DNA of 64,000 nucleotides from JBBTDV01 sp038042605 (lineage in GTDB: Bacteria > Bdellovibrionota > UBA1018). Shown piece by piece: positions 1 through 9,168 of the stretch (positions within the stretch are counted from its first letter, which is position 1; each line of letters begins with the position of its first letter). The translations under genes and the position numbers were made by a program. The notes under the pieces were generated by a model that was given only the letters and a program-made list of their open reading frames with translations, did not search any database and was not told the DNA's origin. The stretch is from the NCBI GenBank assembly GCA_964358645.1, contig CAYHPW010000003.1, positions 1 to 64,000 on the forward strand, in the 5' to 3' direction.

Positions 1-62
1 AAGCAGCATAATATTCTGCGATCGTTGGATGGATAACAATCATCGTTTAATCAAATATTTTT

Positions 63-971
63 CTAGCCGGTATCGGCTTTTGATTTCCGCAGCATTTCGA
101 TGACTGTCTCCACGCGCTTAGGCAGTTTCTCGCCGATTCTGCGTGCGATGTATACTGGATTCGAGACCGACGCCACTTTCCCGGATTTCCATTCCAACAG
201 CCGGCCAGAATCCAGCTCGTCTTGAATGCAGTGAGTGGGAATGATTCCGGCTCCCGCGCCTTCTTGGACAGCGTGAATGGCGCCGGCCAGTGTTCCGATA
301 TGGACTGCTGGCTCGGGAAGCTTGCTTCTCGCGGATTTCCAATAGCCATGCGCATTTGCCCAAGTCGTAAAGAAGAGTTCCCAGCCCGGGTAGGTAATCA
401 ATCTTAAACTTTCGATTTTCCCACCCGGCTGAAGCGGTTTGAAGAAATTCTTCGAACTTGCCGCCGCTGAATAGGCTTCATCGGAAAATTTGCTGAATCT
501 GAGCTCAGGAGCCACGCGTTCACCAACAACGAAACCGAAGTCGAACTGGCCTTCCACCAAGCCTTTTATAATTTGTTCGTTCGGAAGGATTTCTATCCGA
601 AAATGAACTTCGGGAAGCTCGGCGATCTGATTCATGATCCGCCTATAATGGGGCGTCCATTGGCAGCTCTCTGGCATGGCGTACTGAACTGGACCGCGCA
701 ATGAGACGCGTTGGCTCTGAAGCTGCTCCGAAAATTCATCCACCATTTCGATCATCGAACACGCAAGGGGATGGAGCTGTTTGGCAAGGTGAGTGGGAAT
801 CAAATCGTGACCTACTCTCTCAAAAAGCTTTCCCCCCAGTCGCGTCTCAAGTTTTGCGATCTGCTGGCTGACCGTTGGCTGCGTGATCCGCAACGCCTTT
901 GCGGCTGCGGAAAATGTCTTGTCTGTCATTACTTGGTAGAAGATGCGAAGCCCGTAGAGTTCTATATCCAT
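63..971 (-). CDS. LysR-family transcriptional regulator
   Basis: This is a 302-residue DNA-binding regulator with the standard LysR layout. A winged helix-turn-helix fills about residues 1-60, with the recognition region AAKALRITQPTVSQQIAKLE, and a periplasmic-binding-protein-like effector domain follows from about residue 90. Length is typical of the family. It starts 108 bp from the divergently transcribed DJ-1/PfpI gene, the usual LysR arrangement with a target across a shared promoter, so that gene is the likely target (inference). The effector cannot be told from sequence. Confidence 0.93.
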   Translation of the reverse strand: MDIELYGLRIFYQVMTDKTFSAAAKALRITQPTVSQQIAKLETRLGGKLFERVGHDLIPTHLAKQLHPLACSMIEMVDEFSEQLQSQRVSLRGPVQYAMPESCQWTPHYRRIMNQIAELPEVHFRIEILPNEQIIKGLVEGQFDFGFVVGERVAPELRFSKFSDEAYSAAASSKNFFKPLQPGGKIESLRLITYPGWELFFTTWANAHGYWKSARSKLPEPAVHIGTLAGAIHAVQEGAGAGIIPTHCIQDELDSGRLLEWKSGKVASVSNPVYIARRIGEKLPKRVETVIEMLRKSKADTG

Positions 972-1078
972 AACGAATCCTTATCGTGAGTATTTGATAT
1001 ATATATTTTACACCAAGCATCTAAAACGGTAAAGCCTGGTTCGAGAAAAATTAAATTACACTCGAAAGGTAAGAAATT
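972..1078. promoter_or_regulatory. Divergent intergenic region between lysR-type gene and DJ-1 gene
   Basis: This 107 bp A/T-rich spacer must carry both divergent promoters. It holds the alternating tract TGATATATATATTTTA at about 994-1009, which is palindromic in its core and could be a LysR-type operator. I cannot assign -35/-10 boxes with confidence. A possible ribosome binding sequence (AAAGGTAAG) precedes the ATG at 1079. Confidence 0.35.
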
Positions 1079-2137
1079 ATGAAAACACTAGCATCAGCAA
1101 TCGCGCTCTTGTCTTTTATGTCCATCTCGGCTTTTGCCGAGTCAAAACCTAAAATTCTCGTCGTTGTCTCAGGCTCCGAATTTGTGAGTACTAAAGAAGG
1201 CGGTAAACATCCCACCGGATACTTCCTTCCAGAGCTAGCAGGCCCAGTGGCAGCACTCCTGAAAGCGGGTTACGAAATCACATATGCGAATCCTAACGGC
1301 GCTGCGGCCGTCATGGACAGGATCAGCGATGATCCGAGGTGGTTTGAAGACGAAGAGGAATATAGAGCTGCGAAGCACCTCGTGGAATCTCAGTCGGGCT
1401 TGAAAACCCCAAAGCGTCTCTCATCTTTGACAGATCACGATCTTGCAAGGTTCTCCGGTATTTTGGTTCCTGGTGGGCACGCTCCTATGGAAGATCTGGC
1501 AAACGATCAAGACATGGGGCGCGTTTTAAGACACTTCCATTCCTTGTCTAAGCCGACGGCCCTGATTTGTCACGGTCCAGTAGCGCTTCTTTCAGCGAAG
1601 AGCTTGGACAGAGCTTGGGTCTATCAAGACTATCGAATGACTGGGTTTTCCACTACAGAGGAAAAGCAGGAAGAGCAGGCCGGAGTTTTTGGCGGGCAAC
1701 TTCTCTTCTACTTGGAAGATGAGCTTCTAAAAGCCGGTGGGAAAGTGGTTGTTTCAAAACCTTGGACAAGTAATGTTATCAGGGACAGGGAGCTGATTAC
1801 CGGGCAAAATCCCATGTCAGAAAAGGCCTTTACCGCGCTCTTGCTGGAGGCTCTGACCGCGTATCGCCTGGCTGACGGCAGCATCCACGGTGGTGCGATG
1901 AGCCGCCGGAATAGGTGCCTCAGCGAGGCCAAGCTACAAGCTAGAATTTTTTCAGCAAAAGAAAACAATTTGCCAGTAAGCACTATTCGGGTTTTGGAGT
2001 GGTTCTTTGTCGAAGAGGTAGATGGTGTTCTCTACTATGGCATTCGTCTGGATACTTACGAGAATGTAAATATAGGCCTGCGGAAGAATGATTGCGTTTT
2101 GGCTCATGAGCCTAATTATGTTACGGATGGCTTTTAG
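1079..2137 (+). CDS. Exported DJ-1/PfpI (Hsp31-like) family protein
   Basis: This 352-residue protein starts with a signal peptide (about residues 1-20, ending AFA-ES) and a class I glutamine-amidotransferase-like domain. The nucleophile elbow ICHGPVALLS has Cys164 and His165. Upstream motifs KPKILVVVSGSE and TGYFLPELAGPV are typical of the Hsp31/ThiJ branch. Relatives include chaperone/deglycase-like and peptidase-like proteins, so the reaction is not assigned. After about residue 260 there is an extra C-terminal segment of about 90 residues that is not part of the usual domain. The divergent LysR gene probably controls it. Confidence 0.88.
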   Translation: MKTLASAIALLSFMSISAFAESKPKILVVVSGSEFVSTKEGGKHPTGYFLPELAGPVAALLKAGYEITYANPNGAAAVMDRISDDPRWFEDEEEYRAAKHLVESQSGLKTPKRLSSLTDHDLARFSGILVPGGHAPMEDLANDQDMGRVLRHFHSLSKPTALICHGPVALLSAKSLDRAWVYQDYRMTGFSTTEEKQEEQAGVFGGQLLFYLEDELLKAGGKVVVSKPWTSNVIRDRELITGQNPMSEKAFTALLLEALTAYRLADGSIHGGAMSRRNRCLSEAKLQARIFSAKENNLPVSTIRVLEWFFVEEVDGVLYYGIRLDTYENVNIGLRKNDCVLAHEPNYVTDGF

Positions 2138-2389
2138 TTAATTGTGATGGAGTGTGCAAAGATTGGCTCCGTGGCTGCGTATATGTTTGCGTGATGTTGT
2201 GAATTTGTAGGTGAATTTTTTTTGCGACCAAGATTCCAGATGGAAAATATTAGCTGGCTATTTTATTTTAATAATATTTCAACAAAAGATATGGAAGATA
2301 TTTTGCAGTGTGGGTGGTGTATTGCGCTTGTATAAGTTTATAATCTCCCATTAATTCTCTTCTGCTAATGGGCCTGCTTCTTAGTGCTT
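2138..2389. other. A/T-rich intergenic region
   Basis: This 252 bp lies between the convergent DJ-1 and methyltransferase genes. It is A/T-rich with T-runs, and I see no convincing ORF, RNA gene or strong hairpin in it. Confidence 0.5.
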
Positions 2390-3049
2390 CTATGACGATT
2401 TTGGGCGCGTCGCGAGGACGCCCCAGGATAGGTCAGAGAATTTCTTAGTTTTTACGTCAAAACCGCAAGCCTTGAGTGCTCGAGTATCACTTTCTAAGTC
2501 CCAAAAGAATTCATCTTCAATATCATCTACAAGTCCTGATTGACCGGAGCTTCTATAAGCAGCAAGTATTTTTCTACGCTCATTGAGACTCTCAAACATT
2601 AGATCGCCAAAAAGAGCAATTCCACCTGGACGTAGTGTATTCCATATGAGCTGGAACAATTCTTCCCGCTCATTAGGCTCCAAATGATGAATTGCATAGG
2701 AGCTAACAATACAATCAAACGACCCCCGGTCTTCATTAAAGAATTCCAATAAGTCAGCTTGAATAAGGTCGAACTTTTTTGACGTCAGTTTGACGGCTGC
2801 CATGTCCATCATTTTTTTTGAGGTGTCGACGCCTACGATTTCGACAGCATTTATCTTTGTCGAGAGATTTCCAGTACCAATTCCCAGGTCCAATATGCGG
2901 CGGGCCTTTTGCTCATTTGCTTCTATTGCAATCCAAGTGAGAAGGTCTTCGTAACCGGCTCTTATAGGATTATCCTCATTAAGAACATCTTCATCATATC
3001 TAGAAGCATCGGGATCGTGATTGAATCTCTCCATATTCTTACTTTTCAT
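2390..3049 (-). CDS. Class I SAM-dependent methyltransferase (YrrT-like)
   Basis: This 219-residue protein has a Rossmann-type methyltransferase fold. Motif I is ILDLGIGTGNLS, an acidic residue follows strand 2 (VGVDTS), motif II-like FDCIVSSYAIHHLE and motif III-like LRPGGIALFGDL are also visible. The N-terminus (FNHDPDASRYDEDVLNEDNP) resembles Bacillus YrrT-like enzymes. The substrate is unknown. The gene stands alone with about 70 bp to the STAS gene in the same orientation. No strong Shine-Dalgarno sequence is seen, and Met6 is an alternative start. Confidence 0.88.
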   Translation of the reverse strand: MKSKNMERFNHDPDASRYDEDVLNEDNPIRAGYEDLLTWIAIEANEQKARRILDLGIGTGNLSTKINAVEIVGVDTSKKMMDMAAVKLTSKKFDLIQADLLEFFNEDRGSFDCIVSSYAIHHLEPNEREELFQLIWNTLRPGGIALFGDLMFESLNERRKILAAYRSSGQSGLVDDIEDEFFWDLESDTRALKACGFDVKTKKFSDLSWGVLATRPKSS

Positions 3050-3120
3050 GCGCTGCTAGTTTATTTCGTATGCCAGATGTGTGCAACAAACTAATATTTG
3101 TTGGTTAAATTTCTAGCTTT

Positions 3121-3489
3121 TTATTGATCTAGAATTTTTTTGCCTTCGCAGCCATCTTCGTAGAATTCAAAAAGGGCGGTTTCATCAAATGCTTTTATCA
3201 CTCTTTGAAATTCATTTTTCACGTTATGGTATTGAGGTTTTACTGGTGATAAGGAGTTAAAATCCTTCAATGTCTGTACAAAAGAGGATATCCCGCTTGA
3301 TCCCACAAAATCCAGTTTTTCAAAATTAAAAACTATTTTTTTCGGCACTGAGTCCGTCCCAGACATGTTCGTAAGTTTTGACATCAATTTTGCGAGATCC
3401 TCGCGTAACGGTATAGAGGTCTCGAAATTGAGTTTGCCATCCATTGACACTGTAACTGTGTCACCGTTTTTTCTGATTTGAGTTTTCAT
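3121..3489 (-). CDS. STAS-domain protein (anti-sigma factor antagonist-like)
   Basis: This 122-residue protein is a single STAS domain of the SpoIIAA/RsbV type. The signature LDFVGSSGISSF surrounds the serine that is phosphorylated by partner kinases in characterised members. The start is supported by AGGGGTG just upstream. No anti-sigma kinase gene is next to it, so its partner is elsewhere or unknown. It is transcribed divergently from rsmI across 56 bp. Confidence 0.85.
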   Translation of the reverse strand: MKTQIRKNGDTVTVSMDGKLNFETSIPLREDLAKLMSKLTNMSGTDSVPKKIVFNFEKLDFVGSSGISSFVQTLKDFNSLSPVKPQYHNVKNEFQRVIKAFDETALFEFYEDGCEGKKILDQ

Positions 3490-3545
3490 TCGGCACCCCT
3501 ATAAGCTTTCATTTCACGAACTGCTCTTCTATTATCGGTCCCGAG

Positions 3546-4463
3546 GTGAATATGATAAATAGGCAAGTTTTGCCGCAAATTATGTCGGAGTTGCCAGAAG
3601 GCTTGTGGGTCGTCGCTACTCCGCTTGGAAATATCCATGATCTTTCACCCAGGGCACGGATGGTGCTGGAGCGTGCCAACATTATTCTGTGCGAGGATAC
3701 ACGGCGTACATCGACGTTGCTGTGCGCGACCGAGATAAACCGATCTAATGGGCTTGGGGGTTTAAAAAGATTTGATGCTTTTTCTGGCAGCCGGGATATT
3801 TCACGTATTGTGTCGGAATTAAAAACCGGCAAGTCCGTCGCGCTTGTCACAGATGCCGGCACCCCTGGTATAAGTGATCCGGGGGCTAAGCTTGTTGCGG
3901 CAGCAAGAAGTGCACGTGTTACGGTGACGCCAGTGCCAGGCCCTTCATCGGTTATGGCGCTTCTTTCGGTCTGCGGTTTTACGGACACGGCGTTTGTTTT
4001 TAAGGGTTTCTTTCCGCGTAAGCAGGCAGAGCGTGAGCGGGAGATCGCTCTCTGCCAGGAAAGCAAGGCTGCAAGAATATTCGTATGGTTTGAAAGCCCG
4101 ATGCGAGTTGCAGATGCGCTTTCGTTTATTGCCGCCAAAGCGCCCGAGGCAGATGTTGTAGCTGGTAAGGAGATCACGAAGATTTATGAAAAATTTTTCG
4201 CCGCAAAAGCAACCGAAACGGCAGAGGCAGTAGGACAAGAGGTTTCGCGAGAAGGTACACGTGGTGAGTGGTGTTTTGCCGTAAGATTTGCCGAGGTTCC
4301 TGAAACTTCTCAATGGATTAAGATCTTAGAGTGTTTAATTGAAGCAAAAGTTCCGTTGTCTTTAGCCGTCAAACAAGTCAGCCAACATTTTGGCGCTTCC
4401 AGAAAATCCGCTTACAATCTTGCGCTTAAGCTTTCTGAAAAAAAATTTCACCAGGGGGGTTGA
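3546..4463 (+). CDS. rsmI: 16S rRNA (cytidine-1402-2'-O)-methyltransferase RsmI
   Basis: This 305-residue tetrapyrrole-methylase-fold enzyme methylates the ribose of C1402 in the ribosomal P site. Family motifs are clear: LWVVATPLGNIHDLSPRA near the N-terminus, CEDTRRTSTLL, VTDAGTPGISDPG and TPVPGPSSVMALL. Length is slightly above the usual 280-290. The start is uncertain: GTG at 3546, ATG at 3552 (very close to a GAGGTGA sequence) and ATG at about 3585 are all possible. A rho-independent terminator follows about 90 bp downstream. Confidence 0.95.
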   Translation: MNMINRQVLPQIMSELPEGLWVVATPLGNIHDLSPRARMVLERANIILCEDTRRTSTLLCATEINRSNGLGGLKRFDAFSGSRDISRIVSELKTGKSVALVTDAGTPGISDPGAKLVAAARSARVTVTPVPGPSSVMALLSVCGFTDTAFVFKGFFPRKQAEREREIALCQESKAARIFVWFESPMRVADALSFIAAKAPEADVVAGKEITKIYEKFFAAKATETAEAVGQEVSREGTRGEWCFAVRFAEVPETSQWIKILECLIEAKVPLSLAVKQVSQHFGASRKSAYNLALKLSEKKFHQGG

Positions 4464-4503
4464 CCGATTCCAGAAGCCCCGTAGACTTAAAAGTGTGGTT
4501 GTG

Positions 4504-4548
4504 GAGAGAATCCATGGAGGGATTCTGGGAGATAAGTTAGAAACTCTC
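4504..4548 (+). ncRNA. Possible structured RNA segment downstream of rsmI
   Basis: Between rsmI and the HD-GYP gene there is a nested stem: outer GAGAG (4504-4508) with CTCTC (4544-4548), inner GAATCC (4508-4513) with GGATTC (4520-4525). It lies just before the terminator hairpin at 4553. It could be part of an rsmI 3' UTR or a short independent RNA. It does not match the conserved cores I know for RNase P, SRP, 6S or the c-di-GMP riboswitch. Confidence 0.25.
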
Positions 4549-4552
4549 GCGG

Positions 4553-4596
4553 GCCTCGGTGCTGTTAGGATGACGATGCACTGAGGCTGTTTTTTT
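4553..4596 (+). terminator. Rho-independent terminator after rsmI
   Basis: The arms GCCTCGGTGC (4553-4562) and GCACTGAGGC (4578-4587) form a 10 bp stem with one G-U pair. It is followed by TG and seven T at 4590-4596. This separates rsmI from the HD-GYP gene. Confidence 0.85.
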
Positions 4597-4647
4597 ATGT
4601 CCTGACCCTCTCTCTCCATCCGGCTGTCAAAACGATGCGGGTGGGTA

Positions 4648-5880
4648 ATGTCTTCTAAGCCAGCGGTAAAAAAACTTTCAGGACAGGACAAGGTGCTTGA
4701 CCGAATACGTACCTTGGAATCCGAGATGGCCGCTGTCATCAGGCAGATGCAGGAAAAGGTTCAGCAGCTTGAGCAGATTAACGGGATTTCTAGTCTTCTA
4801 AATTCAACACTAGATACAGCTGTTGTGCGTGAAAAATCGCTTGAGGCAACCTGTAAGCTGCTAAAATGTGAGACAGCTTCGCTTCTGCTTGTCGACCCTG
4901 TAAAAGCGGAACTGTACTGGGAAACTGCTCTCGGCGAAGCCGGCAACATGTTGAAAAAAACAGTGCGGCTTCCGATTGATAACAGGTCAATCGCTGGCTA
5001 TGTGGCCATGACAGGCGAGAGCGTGATCGTTAATGACGTCGAACATGACCCTCGTTACTTCAAGCGTGATCGTCCGAAAGAGGGCTTCAGGACGTTAAGC
5101 ATGGTATGCGTGCCACTTAAGGTCAAGGACCGGACAATTGGCGTTTTGCAGGCGCTTAACAAGCTTCCAAGTACCTTGCATAGGCCATCAAAGCATGTGT
5201 GGTCTGATTTTTACGATGAGGATAGGCGGCTGCTTGAGATTTTGAGTTATCAGGTCGCGATTGCGATAGAAAATTCAAGATTATACAGCGACCTTAAAAA
5301 AAGTTTTTTTGAGACTTGCGAGGCGTTGGCAGAAGCGATCGAGAAAAAAGACCGGGACACCGGTGGCCACACGAAGCGAGTTGTTTATTATTCGATGTGC
5401 ATAGCAAAATACATGGATCTTACCACGGAACAGCTTGAGCGTATCCGATTAGGCGCCATTTTGCATGACGTAGGCAAGATCGGCGTGGAGGACAGGATAC
5501 TTAAGAAGTCCTCGAAGCTTGATCCAGAGGAATGGAAGGTGATGCAAACGCATCCAGAACTTGGATATGACATCATGAACCGTGTGGAGGGCTTGAAAGA
5601 TGTTATCGGTGGAATGCGCTACCATCATGAAAGATGGGATGGTCGAGGTTATCCCCTTGGGCTTAAACGTGATGAGATCCCGCTGATTGCAAGGATCATC
5701 TCTGTTGCTGATGCATATGACGCGATGGTTAGTAATCGCGCGTATCGCAGGGGTCTGGATCCGTCAGCTGCTTTTGAAGAGATCATTCGCAATGGCGGCA
5801 CCCAGTTTGATCCAACCGTGGTGGAAGCTTTTGTCAAGGCTTACGAAACAGAAAAGCTTGGATCCAAGCGCACTAAGTAA
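4648..5880 (+). CDS. GAF / HD-GYP cyclic-di-GMP phosphodiesterase
   Basis: This 410-residue cytoplasmic protein has an N-terminal coiled region (about 15-50), a GAF sensory domain (about 55-210) and a C-terminal HD-GYP domain (about 225-390). The catalytic set looks intact: GGHTKRV, the HD dyad in ILHDVGKIG, HHERWDGRGYP with the GYP triad, and ISVADAYDAM. HD-GYP enzymes hydrolyse c-di-GMP to GMP or pGpG, so this should link a GAF ligand to c-di-GMP level. It lacks a receiver domain and membrane segment. It is a single-gene unit between a terminator and accD. Confidence 0.93.
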   Translation: MSSKPAVKKLSGQDKVLDRIRTLESEMAAVIRQMQEKVQQLEQINGISSLLNSTLDTAVVREKSLEATCKLLKCETASLLLVDPVKAELYWETALGEAGNMLKKTVRLPIDNRSIAGYVAMTGESVIVNDVEHDPRYFKRDRPKEGFRTLSMVCVPLKVKDRTIGVLQALNKLPSTLHRPSKHVWSDFYDEDRRLLEILSYQVAIAIENSRLYSDLKKSFFETCEALAEAIEKKDRDTGGHTKRVVYYSMCIAKYMDLTTEQLERIRLGAILHDVGKIGVEDRILKKSSKLDPEEWKVMQTHPELGYDIMNRVEGLKDVIGGMRYHHERWDGRGYPLGLKRDEIPLIARIISVADAYDAMVSNRAYRRGLDPSAAFEEIIRNGGTQFDPTVVEAFVKAYETEKLGSKRTK

Positions 5881-5942
5881 TTTTTGAAACACTTAACTTC
5901 GATTGATTCAGATAAAATAGCCTGCTAAGTTTTCGTTATCGT

Positions 5943-6818
5943 ATGGCATGGTTTGATGATCTCAAGACACCGCGGGTTAAGACACAAGTATCCCAGAGAA
6001 CCTCGAAAGTTCCTGAGGGTTTGTGGGTTAAGTGTACAAAATGCAGTGAGATTTTACAGTCCAAGGTTCTGAAAGATAACCTTCAGGTATGCCCGGAATG
6101 TTCGTTTCATTTCCGGATGAGCGCAGCAGAGCGGATAGCTATGTTGAGCGATGAAGGCTGTTTCGATGAGTATGCTGAGGACATAGTTTCCACCGATCCT
6201 CTTGAATTTGATGATACCAAACCTTACAGGGAGCGATTGCGTGCCGCTGCCGGCAGCACGGGCATCAAGGACGCTTTTGTTGTTGGCAAGGCTCTGCTTG
6301 AAGGGTTGCCATATCATCTAGGAGTTTTTGAGTTCAAGTTCATGGGCGGCAGCATGGGTGTTGTCGTAGGTGAAAAAGTCGCGCGCTTGTTTGAACACGC
6401 GATTGAAGACAAACTCCCGGTGGCGATTGTGTCAGCTTCCGGTGGGGCACGGATGCAGGAGGGTATTCTCTCACTTATGCAAATGGCCAAGTCTACCGCA
6501 CTTGTCAGTAAAATGCGTGTTGAAGGATTGCCATTTATCTCTGTCTTATCAGACCCGACGACCGGGGGAGTGGCTGCTTCCTTCGCGATGCTTGGGGATG
6601 TGATACTAGCTGAGCCTGGCGCGCTCATAGGATTTGCCGGGCCGCGCGTGATTGAGCAGACAATCCGGCAGTCACTTCCTGCAGGGTTTCAGCGCGGAGA
6701 GTTTCTTTTAAAGCACGGGTTTGTGGACAGGATAACACTGCGGAAAGACCTGGCGCATGAGGTGCGTCAGTGGATGTGGCGGTTAGGGCGACGGACATGC
6801 CGCTTCCCAGACGTTTGA
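5943..6818 (+). CDS. accD: Acetyl-CoA carboxylase carboxyltransferase subunit beta
   Basis: This 291-residue subunit, with AccA, transfers the carboxyl group from biotin to acetyl-CoA to give malonyl-CoA. The N-terminal four-cysteine zinc ribbon is intact (Cys31, Cys34, Cys50, Cys53). The crotonase-fold motifs FKFMGGSMGVVVGEK, SASGGARMQEG and DPTTGGVAASFAMLGD are present. It heads a tightly spaced run with lptD and downstream genes; its 3' end overlaps the lptD start, suggesting translational coupling. Confidence 0.97.
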   Translation: MAWFDDLKTPRVKTQVSQRTSKVPEGLWVKCTKCSEILQSKVLKDNLQVCPECSFHFRMSAAERIAMLSDEGCFDEYAEDIVSTDPLEFDDTKPYRERLRAAAGSTGIKDAFVVGKALLEGLPYHLGVFEFKFMGGSMGVVVGEKVARLFEHAIEDKLPVAIVSASGGARMQEGILSLMQMAKSTALVSKMRVEGLPFISVLSDPTTGGVAASFAMLGDVILAEPGALIGFAGPRVIEQTIRQSLPAGFQRGEFLLKHGFVDRITLRKDLAHEVRQWMWRLGRRTCRFPDV

Positions 6819-9163
6819 TCTCTTTATTTCTTTTTTCCTGCGCATTTTCTTTTTTTGCGCAGACCGCTCATTCCATAGAGGAGAGTAAGCCCCTTCACTA
6901 TTCTGCCGACCGTCAGCTATGGAATCGCCGTGACAATAAAGTCGAGCTTTATGGCAATGTGGTAGTCCGCCAGCCTGGCGAGACCCTTACTTCCGACTAT
7001 GCAACTCTTGATCTGAATGCCCGTATTATAGATGCAAAAGGCAATTGTATTTATATCACCTCCGATACGGTGATCCGTGGAGAGGAGATGCATTTCAACC
7101 TTGATTCGCGCACCGGTTCCATCATCGGTGGACGTGTTTCAAACGACAGATTCAGCCTTTCCGGCGAGCGCATTAACAAGCTCGGAAGTTCGCGGTTCCA
7201 GACACATTGGGGTGAATACAGTACATGTCATGATTGTCCTAACAGTTGGGCGTTCCATGCGGAGGACGTGGACATGGAATTTGAAGGGTACGCGCATTTA
7301 TCCAATGTCACGGCAAAGATCAAGGATGCGCCGTTGGTCTGGTTCCCGTATTTGATCGTGCCTATCAAGTCAAAGAGGCAGACTGGTTTTTTGTTCCCCA
7401 CATTTGGGGCCACGGAATTAAATGGGACCATATTCGTGCTGCCTTTTTTCTGGGCTATTGATCGCAGTGTCGACATGACCTTCGCTGTTGGTGAATATAC
7501 GGCTCAGGGGCATAGGCTTGAGTGGGAAGGGCGTTATGCCCTTTCTCCTCGTGGAGCCGGCAAGGCGAATTTATATTACCTGACGGATCGTAAGCCGACT
7601 GCTCCGGTGCCAAGGCGTTGGGCTGTTGACATAGCCCAGGCTGAGGAATTGCCTTTTGGTATCGAGGAAAAATTCAGATTCATCGAGGTAAGCGATAATC
7701 TTTATCCGACATATGTGGGCGACGTGCCAGGAAGAGATGATATAGTCTTGTCGTCTGACCTGGTTTTTTCCAAGGCTACTCCTGATTTGAGTGCTTATGT
7801 GGCGGCAAAGAGGTTTAGAAACCTTCTCAATACTAATCCTGTGGAGTTTGATGGCAGGGCTGTGCAGATTTTTCCGACATCGGTGATTACCACGAATGAT
7901 CGCATCATGTTTGGTTCACCTGTTGTGACGGGGTTAACACTTGGTGTGACTAATTTTAACCGTGCGGCGGGACCGTTTGATTATGATAATTCAAGTGTTC
8001 CCTTCGGAAGTGCTCCGTCCGGTGTGGCGCCAGCATTCCGTCCAGGTATTGATCCGATACGGGAGGCGACGAGGTTTTCAATCACGCCTTCCATCTATAC
8101 GACGCTGAGACCGTTTGACGTGTTATCGGTTGTTCCATCTTTGAGGTATAATTCTTATTTCTATTCGTTTCCGAGCGAGGCTGGCAGTTCTATGAACAGT
8201 CTATATCGCGGTTATCTTTTGTTTCAAACTGATCTGAGTACGCAGCTAGAGCGCATATATGACACCAGTGATCCTGCTATTCCGCGAATGAAGCATCTTA
8301 TTAGACCCCTCCTGACATATTCATATATCCCCAAAGCCTCTATCAGACCGTCTGAAGATTTACCAAAGAGCGATAAGCACCCATTTCTACGCCAAATAGA
8401 CCATGCGTTGGATAGCGGTTTTTCAGGATATAATTTTGATAATTACGACATAGTTCCTTTCGACAGCAGCCTTAGCAATATTAATTATTTCGCCCCATTG
8501 GGAAATTCTCTGTCATACGGTTTTGCCACGCAGCTTGTGAGGCGCAGGGGTACGGTTACAGACGACTCACCATCTTATCAAAGATCGGTCGAGTTTAGTG
8601 CCGGTCAGAGCCTGAATTTTCTTGAATATCAAAAAGGCAAAACCATACCCCAGCCGTTTTCTAGATTTTTTTCAGTGCTGAATTTAAGCTTTGATAAGAT
8701 TGAATCAGCTAGCACTTATTACTATTACCCTTATATCAGCAAACCGAGGCATGTGCTTTCAACATCCGCCGGCTACGTTTTCGAACGCGCCACACGCCAG
8801 AGGGTCCTTCTTTTCGATAGAAGTGTTAGTATGGGTTATGCTTATAACAAGGTTGTAGAAGGGTGTACTGATCCGGATTTCCGTGAGTGTGGCACTGTAA
8901 ACCTGTCGGGTCGGCTGAATTTTTCATTATCAGATTATATTTTACCGTCACTTGTGGCGTCATATGACTTTGTCACGCACAGGATACTGGATAGTTCGTT
9001 GAATCTGCAGTTTCAGAGCCCCTCCCAGTGCTGGAAGTTCGCTGTCATCGTCACCAGATCCGTGGATAGGAAGTTAGGATCCTCATGGGATCTGGCGCTT
9101 AATCTTACAGGGAGCGGTTTTGGTGGCTTAACTGAAGTGGCTACAAAAGCAATGAGCAGGTGA
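6797..9163 (+). CDS. lptD: LPS-assembly protein LptD
   Basis: This outer-membrane beta-barrel inserts lipopolysaccharide at the cell surface together with LptE. From ATG 6797 it has about 788 residues: a signal peptide (MPLPRRLISLFLFSCAFSFF...), an OstA/LptA-like N-terminal domain with YSADRQLWNRRDNKVELYGNV-type repeats, a CHDCPNSW segment, and a long aromatic-rich C-terminal barrel. An upstream in-frame start at 6770 would add nine residues before the signal peptide and is less likely. It overlaps accD by 22 bp and is followed at once by the SIS gene. Confidence 0.93.
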   Translation: MPLPRRLISLFLFSCAFSFFAQTAHSIEESKPLHYSADRQLWNRRDNKVELYGNVVVRQPGETLTSDYATLDLNARIIDAKGNCIYITSDTVIRGEEMHFNLDSRTGSIIGGRVSNDRFSLSGERINKLGSSRFQTHWGEYSTCHDCPNSWAFHAEDVDMEFEGYAHLSNVTAKIKDAPLVWFPYLIVPIKSKRQTGFLFPTFGATELNGTIFVLPFFWAIDRSVDMTFAVGEYTAQGHRLEWEGRYALSPRGAGKANLYYLTDRKPTAPVPRRWAVDIAQAEELPFGIEEKFRFIEVSDNLYPTYVGDVPGRDDIVLSSDLVFSKATPDLSAYVAAKRFRNLLNTNPVEFDGRAVQIFPTSVITTNDRIMFGSPVVTGLTLGVTNFNRAAGPFDYDNSSVPFGSAPSGVAPAFRPGIDPIREATRFSITPSIYTTLRPFDVLSVVPSLRYNSYFYSFPSEAGSSMNSLYRGYLLFQTDLSTQLERIYDTSDPAIPRMKHLIRPLLTYSYIPKASIRPSEDLPKSDKHPFLRQIDHALDSGFSGYNFDNYDIVPFDSSLSNINYFAPLGNSLSYGFATQLVRRRGTVTDDSPSYQRSVEFSAGQSLNFLEYQKGKTIPQPFSRFFSVLNLSFDKIESASTYYYYPYISKPRHVLSTSAGYVFERATRQRVLLFDRSVSMGYAYNKVVEGCTDPDFRECGTVNLSGRLNFSLSDYILPSLVASYDFVTHRILDSSLNLQFQSPSQCWKFAVIVTRSVDRKLGSSWDLALNLTGSGFGGLTEVATKAMSR

Positions 9164-9168
9164 GGTGT

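Noticed and set aside
4464..4597. RNase P RNA or 6S RNA next to rsmI
   Set aside because: RNase P RNA sits near rsmI in some proteobacteria, but this segment is far too short and lacks the conserved GAGGAAAGTCC-type core. No 6S-like large internal bubble is evident.
4464..4647. A c-di-GMP riboswitch before the HD-GYP gene
   Set aside because: The GEMM-type conserved core is not found, and a terminator separates the structured part from the gene.
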